In this document: piece after piece, positions 39,770-49,332 of the stretch
How positions within the stretch are numbered: the first letter of the stretch is position 1
How the letters are laid out: every line of letters starts with the position of its first letter
NCBI RefSeq assembly: GCF_001742225.1
Contig: NZ_CP017075.1
Span: forward strand, 3,056,001-3,120,000
Direction of reading: 5' to 3'
DNA: 64,000 nucleotides
Source: Novosphingobium resinovorum
Lineage (GTDB): Bacteria; Pseudomonadota; Alphaproteobacteria; Sphingomonadales; Sphingomonadaceae
Made by a program: the position numbers and the translations under genes
The notes under the pieces: generated by a model
The model's database searches: none
What the model saw: only the letters and a program-made list of their open reading frames with translations
Told to the model about the DNA's origin: nothing

Positions 39770-42312
39770 TCCTCCTCGATCTGACGGATGAAGGCGGTGA
39801 CGAAGGCCGAGCCATCAGTCAGCGCATAGGGGGTGAAGCCGGCCTCTTTCTTGAAGAAGGCTTCATCCTCGGATGTGTTTAGCACCACCCGGCCTGCGCC
39901 GAGTTCCTCCAGCCGCTCGGCCAGTTTTTCTACAGCGCCTTCATTCACTGCATCGCCCATGTCGCGGGCAGGCGAGCCATCAGTCAGCGGCAGGCCGGAT
40001 GTCAAAAGACCGCCGTCATTCATCAGATGATAGGCAACGGCGACCTTGCGGCCGATCAAGGGATCCATCCCGTCGCCCTCGCGCCGATGCGGTCGCGCGA
40101 TCATGTCCCGATAAAGGCCTGCCTGCAGATCCCAACCCGCTTCCATCCGCTTACGCCGCCCCGAAGTGCTGCTTTTCTTGTGGTCAACGATCAGCAGCGC
40201 GCCATCCGGCAGCTCGATGATCGCATCCGCCTTGCCATGCAGGCTGATGCCATGCGCCTCACCGGCCAGCCAGATCTCGTTACCGATAATCTTTGCCTTG
40301 AGCGCCAGCAGATGGTCGCGCCAGCGCAGAGCGGCGGCCATGATCTCGCGCTCAAGCCCCCTGCGCTCCATCTCCCATGACGGGCTGCGCAGGTAGCCGG
40401 CATGGCGGATCAGAGCGCGCTCATAGGCTTCGGGCACCGCGGCGGCCAATGTGTCGGGGTCCGGGATGGACAGATCCTTCAGGAAGACATGTTCGAAAAC
40501 GTCATGCGCGATATTGCCCTTGGCCATGACGTCCAGTTCCTCGGCCGACCAGGACATGTCCTCCGCCCCCACCTCGCCCAGGAGCCAGGCGAGCGGACTG
40601 ACCAGCAGCGTTTCCAGCCGCGAGGGCGATTGCGGTTTCGCCGTGCCATCATCCTTGCGCCGCAAGGAGAGTAGGTCTTGGCCCGCAAAATCCAGCGCCT
40701 CAGGCAGTTCGAGAGCCTCAGCCAAAGGCGGCAGATGATGATGCGCGACCGGCCAGTCGCCGGGTGAAAGACGCGACAGATCGGTGATCAGGTCGCTGGC
40801 ATCCTCGACGCCGGAGATGGCCCGCGCCACTAGCGAAAGCCCCGCCGAGGGTTGCAAGCGCCCACCCGACAGATCGCGCCACGGAACGAGGAAGGTGATG
40901 CTGTCCGTCACCGCCTGCAGCTGCTGGTCGAAGAGCGAAAGCCCCTGCGCCAGCCCCTCGGCCCGGCCACGCAATGCTAGGCCGGTGGCTTCGCGGAGCG
41001 CAGCAATCTCGCTGTCCAGAAACAATGGGTTGGCGCGCGGCCGGGTGGGGTAAAGCCCGTCGGTGAAATCGGTCACGATCAGGTGCCGACAGGACCGCCA
41101 AGGACTTTCATGGGCGGCCCACAGGCTGACGCCTTCCAGATTGCGGTCCGGCTCCGCGCTGGTGTGCGGCATGACCTGAATACCGCGCAAGATCGCCTCC
41201 CAGTCGGGGGCGCCTTCGCCCGGCGGGACCGGCAGACGCGCCCGGACCTGATCGCCCTGCGCAAGCTGATCGCAAATGCGATCGAGCAGAAAACGCAACT
41301 GCGCCAAGCTGCTAGCCGAGGCGCGGATGTCGTCCCAAAGTTCCTTGTGCGCAGGAGTGGCGGTCAAGATCGCGCCGCGGAAGTCACCGCCCATCAGACT
41401 TTCGGACAGATCGCGCCCGGTCTGGGCGGACCACGGCATCAATGGCGAAAGCGCGAGGCTCGCCAGTACCATCGCTGGGGTCGGCGGGCGTTTGGCCAGC
41501 GTCAGATGCAGCGCGGTCTCACCGATGATATCGCGTTGGGGCAAAGCTGCGGGCAGACCCGAGAGCGGCACGCCCTGGGCGGCAAAAGCGCGGGCGATCT
41601 GGCGCGGATCACCTGCGGTAAGCACGGAAATCTCGCGCGCCGGAAGGCCGTCATCGATCAGCGCACGGGCGCGGGCGGCAGAGAAGTCGGCCGCAGCCGC
41701 CGGATCGCGCAGACCGAAGAAAGCGAGGCTGCCATCGAGAGGCGCGGCTTCGAGCTGCTGTGCGGTCACCCCGCCCTGTAGGGCGTGGAGCCGGCTGCCG
41801 AGTGCCGCCGCTCGGAGTCGAGGGGAAGCCGGAACCGAACCGAACTCCTCCTTCAACCGGGCATAAAGCGTCTGCATCGCGGCAGGCGCCAGCGGATCGA
41901 TCGAGCCTTCGACCACCGGAACCGGGTCGAGAAAGCGCCCATTGGAGAGGTTCAGCACATGGCGCAGCGGTGCAAGACCTTCGGGCAGACCGTCCCCCAA
42001 TGTCCGCCATAGACCGATCAGTGCCGAGAGATGCCGCTTTGCCCGGCTGTCAGACAGGTGATCGACTACAGGCACCCGCAAGTCAGGCGTGGCCAGCACC
42101 AGATCTTCCAGCGCCGTCGTCACCGCCGAAATCGTCTCGACCGGTGCATTGGCGAGGCTATCCGCCCAGACAGGATCAGGCACCTCGGATATGGCGCGCC
42201 CCGGCGACCACTCCGGCGGGATCGGAGCCAGAGATAGCTCGGCCAAGCCGGTATCTGTCAGCCGATACTGCAAACCGGAACGTGGATCGATGACGAGGAA
42301 CGGGTAATGCAT
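39766..42312 (-). CDS. AddB-like PD-(D/E)XK nuclease, cargo operon gene 1
   Basis: An 848-residue protein. The C-terminal 200 residues hold a RecB-type nuclease: SLHGKADAIIELPDGALLIV, then DHKKSSTSGRRKRM and WDLQAGLYRDM, i.e. the D...DxK...Q..Y set. The N-terminal 600 residues resemble the inactivated helicase part of AddB (for example HLIVTDFTDGLYPTRPRANP), with no Walker A found. First gene of the operon; start ATG at 42312 with a 335-nt region upstream. It overlaps the AddA-like gene by ATGA. Confidence 0.8.
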   Translation of the reverse strand: MHYPFLVIDPRSGLQYRLTDTGLAELSLAPIPPEWSPGRAISEVPDPVWADSLANAPVETISAVTTALEDLVLATPDLRVPVVDHLSDSRAKRHLSALIGLWRTLGDGLPEGLAPLRHVLNLSNGRFLDPVPVVEGSIDPLAPAAMQTLYARLKEEFGSVPASPRLRAAALGSRLHALQGGVTAQQLEAAPLDGSLAFFGLRDPAAAADFSAARARALIDDGLPAREISVLTAGDPRQIARAFAAQGVPLSGLPAALPQRDIIGETALHLTLAKRPPTPAMVLASLALSPLMPWSAQTGRDLSESLMGGDFRGAILTATPAHKELWDDIRASASSLAQLRFLLDRICDQLAQGDQVRARLPVPPGEGAPDWEAILRGIQVMPHTSAEPDRNLEGVSLWAAHESPWRSCRHLIVTDFTDGLYPTRPRANPLFLDSEIAALREATGLALRGRAEGLAQGLSLFDQQLQAVTDSITFLVPWRDLSGGRLQPSAGLSLVARAISGVEDASDLITDLSRLSPGDWPVAHHHLPPLAEALELPEALDFAGQDLLSLRRKDDGTAKPQSPSRLETLLVSPLAWLLGEVGAEDMSWSAEELDVMAKGNIAHDVFEHVFLKDLSIPDPDTLAAAVPEAYERALIRHAGYLRSPSWEMERRGLEREIMAAALRWRDHLLALKAKIIGNEIWLAGEAHGISLHGKADAIIELPDGALLIVDHKKSSTSGRRKRMEAGWDLQAGLYRDMIARPHRREGDGMDPLIGRKVAVAYHLMNDGGLLTSGLPLTDGSPARDMGDAVNEGAVEKLAERLEELGAGRVVLNTSEDEAFFKKEAGFTPYALTDGSAFVTAFIRQIEEE

Positions 42313-42647
42313 GCTTGTTTCAGTCCGAATGTGGGGCGCGCCGGCGCTATGGATCAGTCAATCACCGGATAATGGGCGGCGCCCCAGTCCCAATCAGCTG
42401 CAGATTTCATGGTGTCGATGAAAATCTATCAAGCACCGGGTCCTGATCACGAAGACACCGCAACTTTTCGCGAAAGTAATCGAATTGAGACATATGTTTA
42501 AACAGCTCTTTTTGAAATGTCTTGCTTCTTTCATGAAGCGTATCCGGCGCGCGAGGGTCAATACAGAAAGCGGCGTGATAAGTGGCGTTTGACGCGTCAT
42601 CTCACCGGCGGTTGTTGCCCGCAAGTTCTTGCAGACCTGGCATTTGA
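42313..42647. promoter_or_regulatory. Upstream region of the five-gene operon
   Basis: About 335 nt, clearly more A/T-rich (especially 42415-42590) than the genes around it, between the phosphatase-ADP-ribosylhydrolase stop and the AddB-like start. It should hold the operon promoter. A 76-codon minus-strand frame exists (42394-42624) but has no ribosome binding site or recognisable content. Confidence 0.45.
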
Positions 42648-44216
42648 TTACCCCCCCGGATAGAATTCGAATAGTGCATCGGCTGCGTCCGGACGGTGTA
42701 ACAGCCGGTCATGATCGCGCGCGAGGCGGCCGATAATATCGGCACCCTGAATGACGGTCGCCCATGGATGCGACAGCACGGCATCGGGGGTCATGACGCC
42801 CAACATATTGCCTGCAATCGCGCCGGTGGAATCGCTGTCGCCGCCGTGGGTCACCGCGATGCGCAGGCACTCGTCCAGGCCGCTCCCCCGGAGGCAGGCG
42901 TAAAGTGCGATGGCCAGCGCCTCATCGGCCGTCCAGCCGCCGCCCAGGCTTTCGACGGTTTCGGGCCGCCCGTCTTGCCTCGCCGTAAGAGCTGCGTGAA
43001 TGGCGTGGGCGGTCTCATCGCCACCGTCCAGCCGGGCATACTCCGTGGCGATCCGCTCGGCGGCCCGCTCCAGCGGCTCGCCCGCTGCGACATCGGCCAG
43101 CATCTCCGCCCAGGCGGCGGCTGCGAGTTGGCCGGTGATATGGCCATGGGTCAGGGCCGAGGTCTCGATCGCCCAGGCTCTCACCTGATCGCGCGGCGCG
43201 ATCAGAGCAACTGGGGCGACCCGCATGATCGTGCCGCAGCCCTTGCTGTCATTGCGGGCCGGGTCGCCGAAACGGCCGCTGGCACCCAGGGCCGACATAC
43301 ATGTCATGCCCGGGGCGCATTTTGACCAAAGCCTGCGGTCCTCGATCAGACCTATATCATCTGTCTCTGCTCGCGAATGCCCTTCCTGCGTCCGGTACCA
43401 TCGCAGCAGCGCGTGATGAACGACGGAAGGCGGGTGACAAATGCCGCGCAACTGGCCTCGGATCCGTGCGCGGATCATGCCCTCGGCGGTGAAGAATGTC
43501 ATCTGCGTGTCATCGGTAATAGCGCCCCGCTGTCCGCCATAGGGGGGCAAGTCGGTGAGCCCCGCCGGAAAGCGCGCCTGGATGGCCACCAGAGAGTGGA
43601 ATTCGATGTCGGCGCCGAGACTGTCCCCCATGGCGCCGCCCAGCAAGCAAGCCTGCAAGGTCTTGGCGCTGTCGCTCGACCCACTGGCCTGATCCCGCAA
43701 CCATTGCTCTTGTGCGCGGGTTTCAACGGCGCCGGGCCGAACAGAACGCACTTCTGCGATAGCCCGCGCCGCGCTCTGTCCCCGTTCGATCATCAGCAGG
43801 GCCGCGATCGTCCCGGCACGGCCCAGACCGCCCCGGCAATGGATTAGAACCTTGCCGCCACGTTCGAGTCTGTCATGGATCCGGCGCGACAGCCCGCGCC
43901 AGAGTCCTGCACTGTCGGCGGCAGGCACATCGACATCACGGATCGGGAAATGCAGCCATTCCATGCCGCGCGCTTTCAACGCCTCGCCCAGCCCGCGGAC
44001 GGCCAGCATGTCGAACTCGTGGTCCTCGATCAGCGTGAGCACCATATCTGCGCCCCAGGACGCAACCGCATCAAGATCAAGCGCCAGATCACGGGCCCAA
44101 GCTGCGCCGAACACGCTGTCCCCCTGCTTGCCTGGGCAAAGTGTGAGGCCGATCTGGCCGTTTGCAAGCGGCAGGCTGTCAATGCGAAGGGGGTGGGTGG
44201 TGCTCGTGCGGGACAA
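42648..44216 (-). CDS. Dual-specificity phosphatase fused to ADP-ribosylglycohydrolase
   Basis: A 522-residue two-domain protein. Residues 1-170 are a tyrosine/dual-specificity phosphatase with the active loop LIHCRGGLGRAGTIAALLM (HCx5R) near residue 125. Residues about 185-510 are an ADP-ribosylglycohydrolase of the DraG/ARH type: LLGGAMGDSLGADIEF, AITDDTQMTFFTAEG and GGDSDSTGAIAGNMLG, which supply the two-magnesium site. It may reverse ADP-ribosylation and phosphorylation, for example on ADP-ribosyl-1-phosphate-like or doubly modified substrates (inference). It follows WYL and AAA+ genes on the same strand with 143 nt between. Confidence 0.85.
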   Translation of the reverse strand: MSRTSTTHPLRIDSLPLANGQIGLTLCPGKQGDSVFGAAWARDLALDLDAVASWGADMVLTLIEDHEFDMLAVRGLGEALKARGMEWLHFPIRDVDVPAADSAGLWRGLSRRIHDRLERGGKVLIHCRGGLGRAGTIAALLMIERGQSAARAIAEVRSVRPGAVETRAQEQWLRDQASGSSDSAKTLQACLLGGAMGDSLGADIEFHSLVAIQARFPAGLTDLPPYGGQRGAITDDTQMTFFTAEGMIRARIRGQLRGICHPPSVVHHALLRWYRTQEGHSRAETDDIGLIEDRRLWSKCAPGMTCMSALGASGRFGDPARNDSKGCGTIMRVAPVALIAPRDQVRAWAIETSALTHGHITGQLAAAAWAEMLADVAAGEPLERAAERIATEYARLDGGDETAHAIHAALTARQDGRPETVESLGGGWTADEALAIALYACLRGSGLDECLRIAVTHGGDSDSTGAIAGNMLGVMTPDAVLSHPWATVIQGADIIGRLARDHDRLLHRPDAADALFEFYPGG

Positions 44217-44359
44217 ATGTATCTCCTTGAACCGGGTCTCTGCTTAATAGAGCAGGGATACGTCAAATCCGGTCGTATGAATCTTTGCCACGGCATTGAT
44301 GCGAGCACAATCGCAGGGCATTCTCTGGGTCACGTGGTTCGCTGAAGACTTATCTCCGA

Positions 44360-45298
44360 CTATCCTGGCGATAGGACCTCCACCCGATCCCCCCATCGAG
44401 CCAGATACCACTCCATTTCCTGCCGTCCACCGGCCCTGAACCGCACGACCAGCGATCGATCCTCCAGCCGTTCCAATGTCTGCTTCGGGTGGAACACATA
44501 TCCCGCCGCCTCGTCCGCCACGTCTGGCAGGAAACGCCATTCGACATCCTGTGGATCATTATCGCGCCAGATACCGAAGCTTTCGGACAGCCATTCCTGC
44601 AAATCAAACCCTGCGGGCCGGGTATAGACGTCAGGCTCCAGCGAAACCCGCTCAAACCCGGCCAGAGCGAACAGGCGCAGATCATCCTGGTACTCACTCC
44701 AGGCCAGCAGGTATTGGCGGCCTTGCCCGAAGAGCATGGCGACAGGACCAAGGCGGGCGTTGCGTGACAGTTTGCCCGTGCTGCGAGCGCGGTGGTCGGT
44801 CGAAACCATGACGCCCGCAAGAATTGCCTCGCGCAGGGCCGAGAGTATCTCGGGTGCGATTTTCTCGCGTGGACCTGGGCGGAAGGCGACCCCATCGGCC
44901 ATAAGCTGAGCCTCCAGATCGGCCGCAACCGTCCGGCGTCGATCTGCACGAAACATTGCCTGCACCTTCGCAAGCAGACGCTCCAGCGTTTCGGCGGTCA
45001 AATCATCGCCTTCACGCCGTGCGATGGCGGCTGCCCTGTGTCCGGCGGTCAGTTCGTCCAGTGTCGGCTCAACCATTTTTCCCAAAGAACCCGGCGGAAA
45101 GCGCCAGTATTTCCGACCGCTGTCGCCGAGGATTTCCTCGATCTGCGGATAGGTATTGCGCACAGCGTCGCGCATGCGTTCTGCCGTCCGGCGCGACACG
45201 CCGAATTCCCGCTCGATATCGACAAGGCAAATCCCTTCGGCCGAGCCCTGCATCGTCAGAGCCAGTTTCTGCAGATCTTCCTGACGGGCGTAGCGCAT
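44360..45298 (-). CDS. WYL-domain transcriptional regulator
   Basis: A 312-residue protein: N-terminal HTH_11 (CLVDIEREFGVSRRTAERMR, residues 29-48), a central linker, then a WYL domain (RARSTGKLSRNARLGPVAML, GQGRQYLLAWSEYQDDLRLF) and a C-terminal WCX-like part. WYL proteins bind nucleic acids or nucleotides and commonly control defence islands. GGAGG precedes the ATG at 45298. It sits between the AAA+ ATPase and the phosphatase-ADP-ribosylhydrolase, and probably senses damage or infection to regulate them. Confidence 0.85.
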   Translation of the reverse strand: MRYARQEDLQKLALTMQGSAEGICLVDIEREFGVSRRTAERMRDAVRNTYPQIEEILGDSGRKYWRFPPGSLGKMVEPTLDELTAGHRAAAIARREGDDLTAETLERLLAKVQAMFRADRRRTVAADLEAQLMADGVAFRPGPREKIAPEILSALREAILAGVMVSTDHRARSTGKLSRNARLGPVAMLFGQGRQYLLAWSEYQDDLRLFALAGFERVSLEPDVYTRPAGFDLQEWLSESFGIWRDNDPQDVEWRFLPDVADEAAGYVFHPKQTLERLEDRSLVVRFRAGGRQEMEWYLARWGDRVEVLSPG

Positions 45299-45349
45299 GG
45301 TGCCTCCGGCCAAATACCGCGCCAGCTTCGCGGCGCGGCATAGGGGGTG

Positions 45350-47353
45350 TCAACGGCCAAAGCCGATTGGGCGCGTCGCCCCTTCTTTTGCTTCCGCTTC
45401 GCGGGCCAGTTCCCGCAGGATTTCCCGCGGGCGGGTCTCGTCCAATGCGTGCATCCTGCGGGCCACATTCGCGAAATCACCCGGCGCAAGCCGGTCGAGA
45501 CGTAACAGCCCATCGGGGATTGGCAGGGGAAAATGGGCGCGCCATGCCGAATCGAGTTGATCGCCCGAGAGATGGTCGAACCGGATGCGAAAGGTGAAAC
45601 GGCGCTGCGTTGCGGCGTCCAGCTTTTCGACTAGGTTGGTGGTGCAGACGAATGGCAGGGGGTGGCTTTCCATCCAGGTTAGCATCTCGTTGACTTGGCT
45701 GACCTCCCAGCTGCGCTCAGCATTACGGCGATCCGCAAGCAGGCTGTCCGCCTCGTCGAAGATCAACATTGCACCATCTGCACGGGCATCGGCAAAGGCG
45801 CGCGCGATATTCTGCTCGCTCTCACCCAGCCATTTCGAGATCAGATCTGATGCGCGCTTTTCGATCACCGGCATGCCGATAGTGCGGGCCAGTTGCCGCG
45901 CCCAGGCACTTTTGCCGGTGCCGGCCGGACCGTCGAGACAGAAGCTGACCCGCCGCGGTGCGTCGGGTGCCGCCAGCCGCGTCTCGATCAGGCGCAGGTC
46001 GAGATCGGCATTGGCGAGTTCGGGGCTCCACGGCGCCTCGGAATGGTGGCGCGGTGCCGGGTCGGCACCGCCCCTTGCCAGCCGTGTCGCCGCATCGAGC
46101 ACCCGTGTGACCATCTGATCGCCGCCATCGCAAAGCCGGGCGACGCGCATCGCATCCGAGACCAGCGCAGGTGCCTGATCATGTCGCTCGGCGAGGTCCG
46201 GCAGGCTGGCCATGGGGATACCGACCGCGTGGCGGGTTTCCAGTCGCTGCCAGATCCGCGCCCGCACTCGTCCGGAAGGTGGACGCATCAGCGCGGAATA
46301 GCTCATCCTGCGCAGGAAGGCTGGATCGCAGGCTTCCACCGAGTTCGTGGTCCAGATCACAGGGATCGGGTTGGTCTCCAGCATCCGGTTGGCATGGACT
46401 TTGGATGGGCGGTCATTGCCGTAGAAGGGGTTGGCGCCCCCGAACAGATCCTCCATCTCATCGAAAAGCAGGATCGTGTCAGACCGCTCGCCCAGCATCC
46501 GGCAGGCCATGCCCATCTCGGCCAAACGTTCTCGGCGGGAGGGCTCACCACCTTCATCATCGGCTTCCCCCACGGCACGAAGCTCGGCACCGATCTGGCT
46601 GGCCAGCACCTTGGCGAATTCGGTCTTGCCTGTGCCGGGCGGACCATAGAGCAGGATGTTCACACCCCGAGCCCGGCTGGCCAGAGCCCGGACGGTCAGG
46701 TCGCGCATGATTTCGGCTTGATGCCCCAGCCCCTCGAAATCCTGCCATTCTGCTTGCGGAGGTTGCGCAGTCGGGAACATGATGCCGATCAGGTCGCCAA
46801 CACCGCTCACATCCGCCATGAGCGCCGTCAGCAGCCTTTCCGACAGATCGAATGGCATGCGATTGTAACGCCCGCCACGATTGCGCTGCACCAGCCCCGA
46901 CGCAACGAGTCTCCCCGATGGCCGCAGTGCCGCCCGGATTTCGGGCTCCACCGCCCCGCAGAACCAAGACAGCAGAAGCGGGAGGGTAACCTCCTTCGTG
47001 TCCAGCGCGCCATCGACGACATGCTCAAATCCGTCGAACACCTTGTAGTGCGCGGCGAAGGTCAGAATTCCGACATCAACCTGCGACAGGCCGAAATGTG
47101 CGCCCAGTGCGCCGCAGTTTCGGTTCAGGATTTCTCCATCACCGCCACCGGCCTTCGGCACCAGATTGCGGCTGATCTGGCGGAACTTCGTCCACCAGAT
47201 CGCACCGGGGCGTGAGCGGGGGCGTTCAGGGCAGTCGACCTCGGTCAGATATTCGAGCCAACCGGGCAGTTCTTTCGCCACGCGGCTTGTCGGGCCAAAG
47301 CGCCCCGCCAAGCGGGCGATCAGATCGAGGGTCAAATATTGTTCGTGGCTCAT
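45350..47353 (-). CDS. Tandem AAA+ ATPase
   Basis: A 667-residue protein with two AAA+ modules. Module 1: Walker A LLYGPPGTGKTEFAKVL near residue 235 and Walker B ILLFDEMEDLFGG. Module 2: CLDGPAGTGKSAWARQL near residue 475 and MLIFDEADSLLADRRN, followed by the sensor CTTNLVEKLDAATQRRF. The N-terminal 200 residues are helical and lack a known domain. Start at 47353 (GGAG 6 nt upstream); an alternative ATG is at 47365. First gene of a three-gene set with the WYL regulator and the ADP-ribosylhydrolase fusion. Confidence 0.82.
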   Translation of the reverse strand: MSHEQYLTLDLIARLAGRFGPTSRVAKELPGWLEYLTEVDCPERPRSRPGAIWWTKFRQISRNLVPKAGGGDGEILNRNCGALGAHFGLSQVDVGILTFAAHYKVFDGFEHVVDGALDTKEVTLPLLLSWFCGAVEPEIRAALRPSGRLVASGLVQRNRGGRYNRMPFDLSERLLTALMADVSGVGDLIGIMFPTAQPPQAEWQDFEGLGHQAEIMRDLTVRALASRARGVNILLYGPPGTGKTEFAKVLASQIGAELRAVGEADDEGGEPSRRERLAEMGMACRMLGERSDTILLFDEMEDLFGGANPFYGNDRPSKVHANRMLETNPIPVIWTTNSVEACDPAFLRRMSYSALMRPPSGRVRARIWQRLETRHAVGIPMASLPDLAERHDQAPALVSDAMRVARLCDGGDQMVTRVLDAATRLARGGADPAPRHHSEAPWSPELANADLDLRLIETRLAAPDAPRRVSFCLDGPAGTGKSAWARQLARTIGMPVIEKRASDLISKWLGESEQNIARAFADARADGAMLIFDEADSLLADRRNAERSWEVSQVNEMLTWMESHPLPFVCTTNLVEKLDAATQRRFTFRIRFDHLSGDQLDSAWRAHFPLPIPDGLLRLDRLAPGDFANVARRMHALDETRPREILRELAREAEAKEGATRPIGFGR

Positions 47354-47617
47354 GCGGCTCTCCATCGTTCCAGACAGAGATAATGGGGCAATGCGACAGA
47401 TATGGACGTATCAGTCAGCGCGGCGGCACACGGAGACAGTGACCGTCATGTGGGACACGACGAATCCAAAATGCTGCGCAAGCTTTACGAATGGAACCAA
47501 CCAATCCATCGCGTGCGTGGCCGGTTCTAGAGATGTTTGGAACATGGAGGTGTTCTTACTGCTTGCGCGAACACGATGGCGAGGTCTTGCCAAAGCCGCC
47601 TGTCCTCCATCAGCAGG

Positions 47618-48973
47618 CTAGGCAGCAAGTCGTTGCTCTCCGACTTTCAGCGCATCTTCCCCACTGGCCTTGCGGAGGAAAAGCGCGAGCGCGGCCTTCC
47701 GAGAATCCCGGTCAAGCGCATAGGTAGTCTGCCTAAATTTGACCCCATCGAGCAGCCCTTGGATATAACCTGAGATCGTGTCGGCAGCCATAATGAGGGC
47801 CGTGTCGAGCGTGTGAATGTACTTGCTCGTGACCGTGCCCTTGGAGTGACCGACCAGTGCGGCGATCGTAACTTCGGTGAAGCCAAGATCATTTGCGATG
47901 CTCGCGAAGCTATGGCGCAGGACATGCGGCGTCACATCGGACAGCGGGGAGTCTCTAAAAATTTGCCTCCAATGGTTGGGAAAGCCGCCGAAGGCGTTGT
48001 CCTCTCCCTGGCCGGGAAAGACATACGTACCCGTCGCGGTCTTGCGGCGTTCTTCCAGATACTCGACCACAGCAAGCCCGATGGGACGAACCGAGGCACC
48101 TTCCTTGCTGTCCACGAGACGCATGCAACTCGCGTCGGTGTCTGCTTCGGTCCACATGAGACCGATTATCTCGCTGCGGCGGCAGCCAGTAAGCGCGATC
48201 TGGCGAATGATTTCGACGGTCATTTCAAATTTCGGGGTTGCAGCCGCTTCGCGAAGAATCTCGCCCAGGATCCGGTACTCGGCTTCGATGAGACGACGAT
48301 CGCGTACATTGTCCTTGGGCTTGCGGATGCCGTGTGCCGGATTGGTGATAATGATCCCGGCTTCCATTGCATAGGTGAAGATGCCGCCAAGAAGTCCAAT
48401 CGTTCGTGTGGCCGTGCCGGCGCCGCCTGTTACAACGGCCTTGCCGCGTAGCTTCTTCGTCTTCACCGACACCGCCGTCTTGCCAGCCATGATGTCCTTC
48501 AAAACCTTGGCGATGTCGGCTTTCGCCAGGTCCTTAACCCGACGGCTGCCGATGAGCGGGATGATGTGCCGATGAATCCGACCGGTGTCGGTGATAATGG
48601 TGGTTGCCTTCTTCGGTCGACCACCTTTCCCGAGGATGAGACCGGCTTCGAGATCTTTGAGATACATCGCGCACAGCTCTTTGACAGTGACTGCCTGATG
48701 ATCGAGCAGGCGTTCCTCCGAGGGGTTATCACCCTGCGCAACGCGGCCGAGCTGCACCTTCGCCTCTTGCCGCGCCGTCTCCGCCGTCCAGATGCCATGG
48801 AAACCGATCGTGTAGCGACGGGTTCGACCTGCGGCTCGATATTGGATAAGGTAGCTGCGTTTTCCGGACGCGAAAACGCGAAGGCCGAAGCCTGGCAGCT
48901 CGTCGTCCCAGATGAAGTAGTCCTTCACACGGACCGCGGCTGCGTCCACGACGCGCTTCGTCAGCTTGGCCAT
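47618..48973 (-). CDS. int: Tyrosine integrase of the element
   Basis: A 451-residue phage-type integrase. DUF4102 arm-binding domain at residues 1-90 (DELPGFGLRVFASGKRSYLI), core-binding domain with VTVKELCAMYLKDL, catalytic domain with the first Arg in ALTGCRRSEIIGL, the HxxR box in TPHVLRHSFASIAND and the nucleophile Tyr in SKYIHTLDTA. The ATG at 48973 has AAGGAGG upstream; the longer ORF start is not needed. It lies about 185 nt from the tRNA-Arg fragment that marks the att site, the usual arrangement for tRNA-targeting ICEs. The RdfS-like protein at 3192 is its likely directionality factor. Confidence 0.93.
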   Translation of the reverse strand: MAKLTKRVVDAAAVRVKDYFIWDDELPGFGLRVFASGKRSYLIQYRAAGRTRRYTIGFHGIWTAETARQEAKVQLGRVAQGDNPSEERLLDHQAVTVKELCAMYLKDLEAGLILGKGGRPKKATTIITDTGRIHRHIIPLIGSRRVKDLAKADIAKVLKDIMAGKTAVSVKTKKLRGKAVVTGGAGTATRTIGLLGGIFTYAMEAGIIITNPAHGIRKPKDNVRDRRLIEAEYRILGEILREAAATPKFEMTVEIIRQIALTGCRRSEIIGLMWTEADTDASCMRLVDSKEGASVRPIGLAVVEYLEERRKTATGTYVFPGQGEDNAFGGFPNHWRQIFRDSPLSDVTPHVLRHSFASIANDLGFTEVTIAALVGHSKGTVTSKYIHTLDTALIMAADTISGYIQGLLDGVKFRQTTYALDRDSRKAALALFLRKASGEDALKVGEQRLAA

Positions 48974-49115
48974 TACGCGTTTCCTCCTTGGAGAGCCGGT
49001 TGCCTCCACGGAAGCACCACGGAAGCAGGCGGATGAAAGTTGGAGCGAAGTTCCGGATACAGATTTCGGCGGGGGAAACCGAATTGTCCATACATTTCAA
49101 GGCAGTGTAGTATCA

Positions 49116-49132
49116 TAGCGTGTCCTAGCGTG
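49116..49132. repeat. Short direct repeat between int and the att site
   Basis: TAGCGTG occurs twice, at 49116-49122 and 49126-49132, separated by three bases, between the integrase gene and the tRNA fragment. It may be an arm-type binding site for the integrase or directionality factor. Short, so weak evidence. Confidence 0.3.
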
Positions 49133-49157
49133 CTTTTCGGATAGCCAGGACAAATTG

Positions 49158-49202
49158 CTCCGAAGGCAGAGGCCACAGGTTCGAATCCTGTCGGGTGCAC
49201 CA
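49158..49202 (+). other. Attachment site: 3' fragment of tRNA-Arg(CCG)
   Basis: CTCCGAAGGCAG matches the anticodon loop (anticodon CCG) and 3' anticodon stem; ACAGGTTCGAATCCTGT is a complete T-arm; CGGGTGCACCA is the 3' acceptor strand plus CCA. The 5' half (D-arm and 5' acceptor) is missing, and upstream sequence does not fold with it. This is the attachment core left at the distal element end after insertion into the 3' part of a tRNA gene. The intact tRNA should lie at the other end of the element, left of the window. Chromosomal DNA begins here. Confidence 0.85.
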
Positions 49203-49332
49203 TATCCCCACATTGACGTCTCATCGCCCCGCGCAGTTCATCGCGTTCATGGCGCTGTCTGCCGTTAACATGCGTTAACACCTGCATCTTGCGCGTGCGT
49301 TGCCGCGTTGCAGCAGGCAGTATCCGCAAGTC

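Noticed and set aside
42394..42624. A 76-codon minus-strand frame upstream of the five-gene operon
   Set aside because: No ribosome binding site, no recognisable sequence, and the region has promoter-like base composition.
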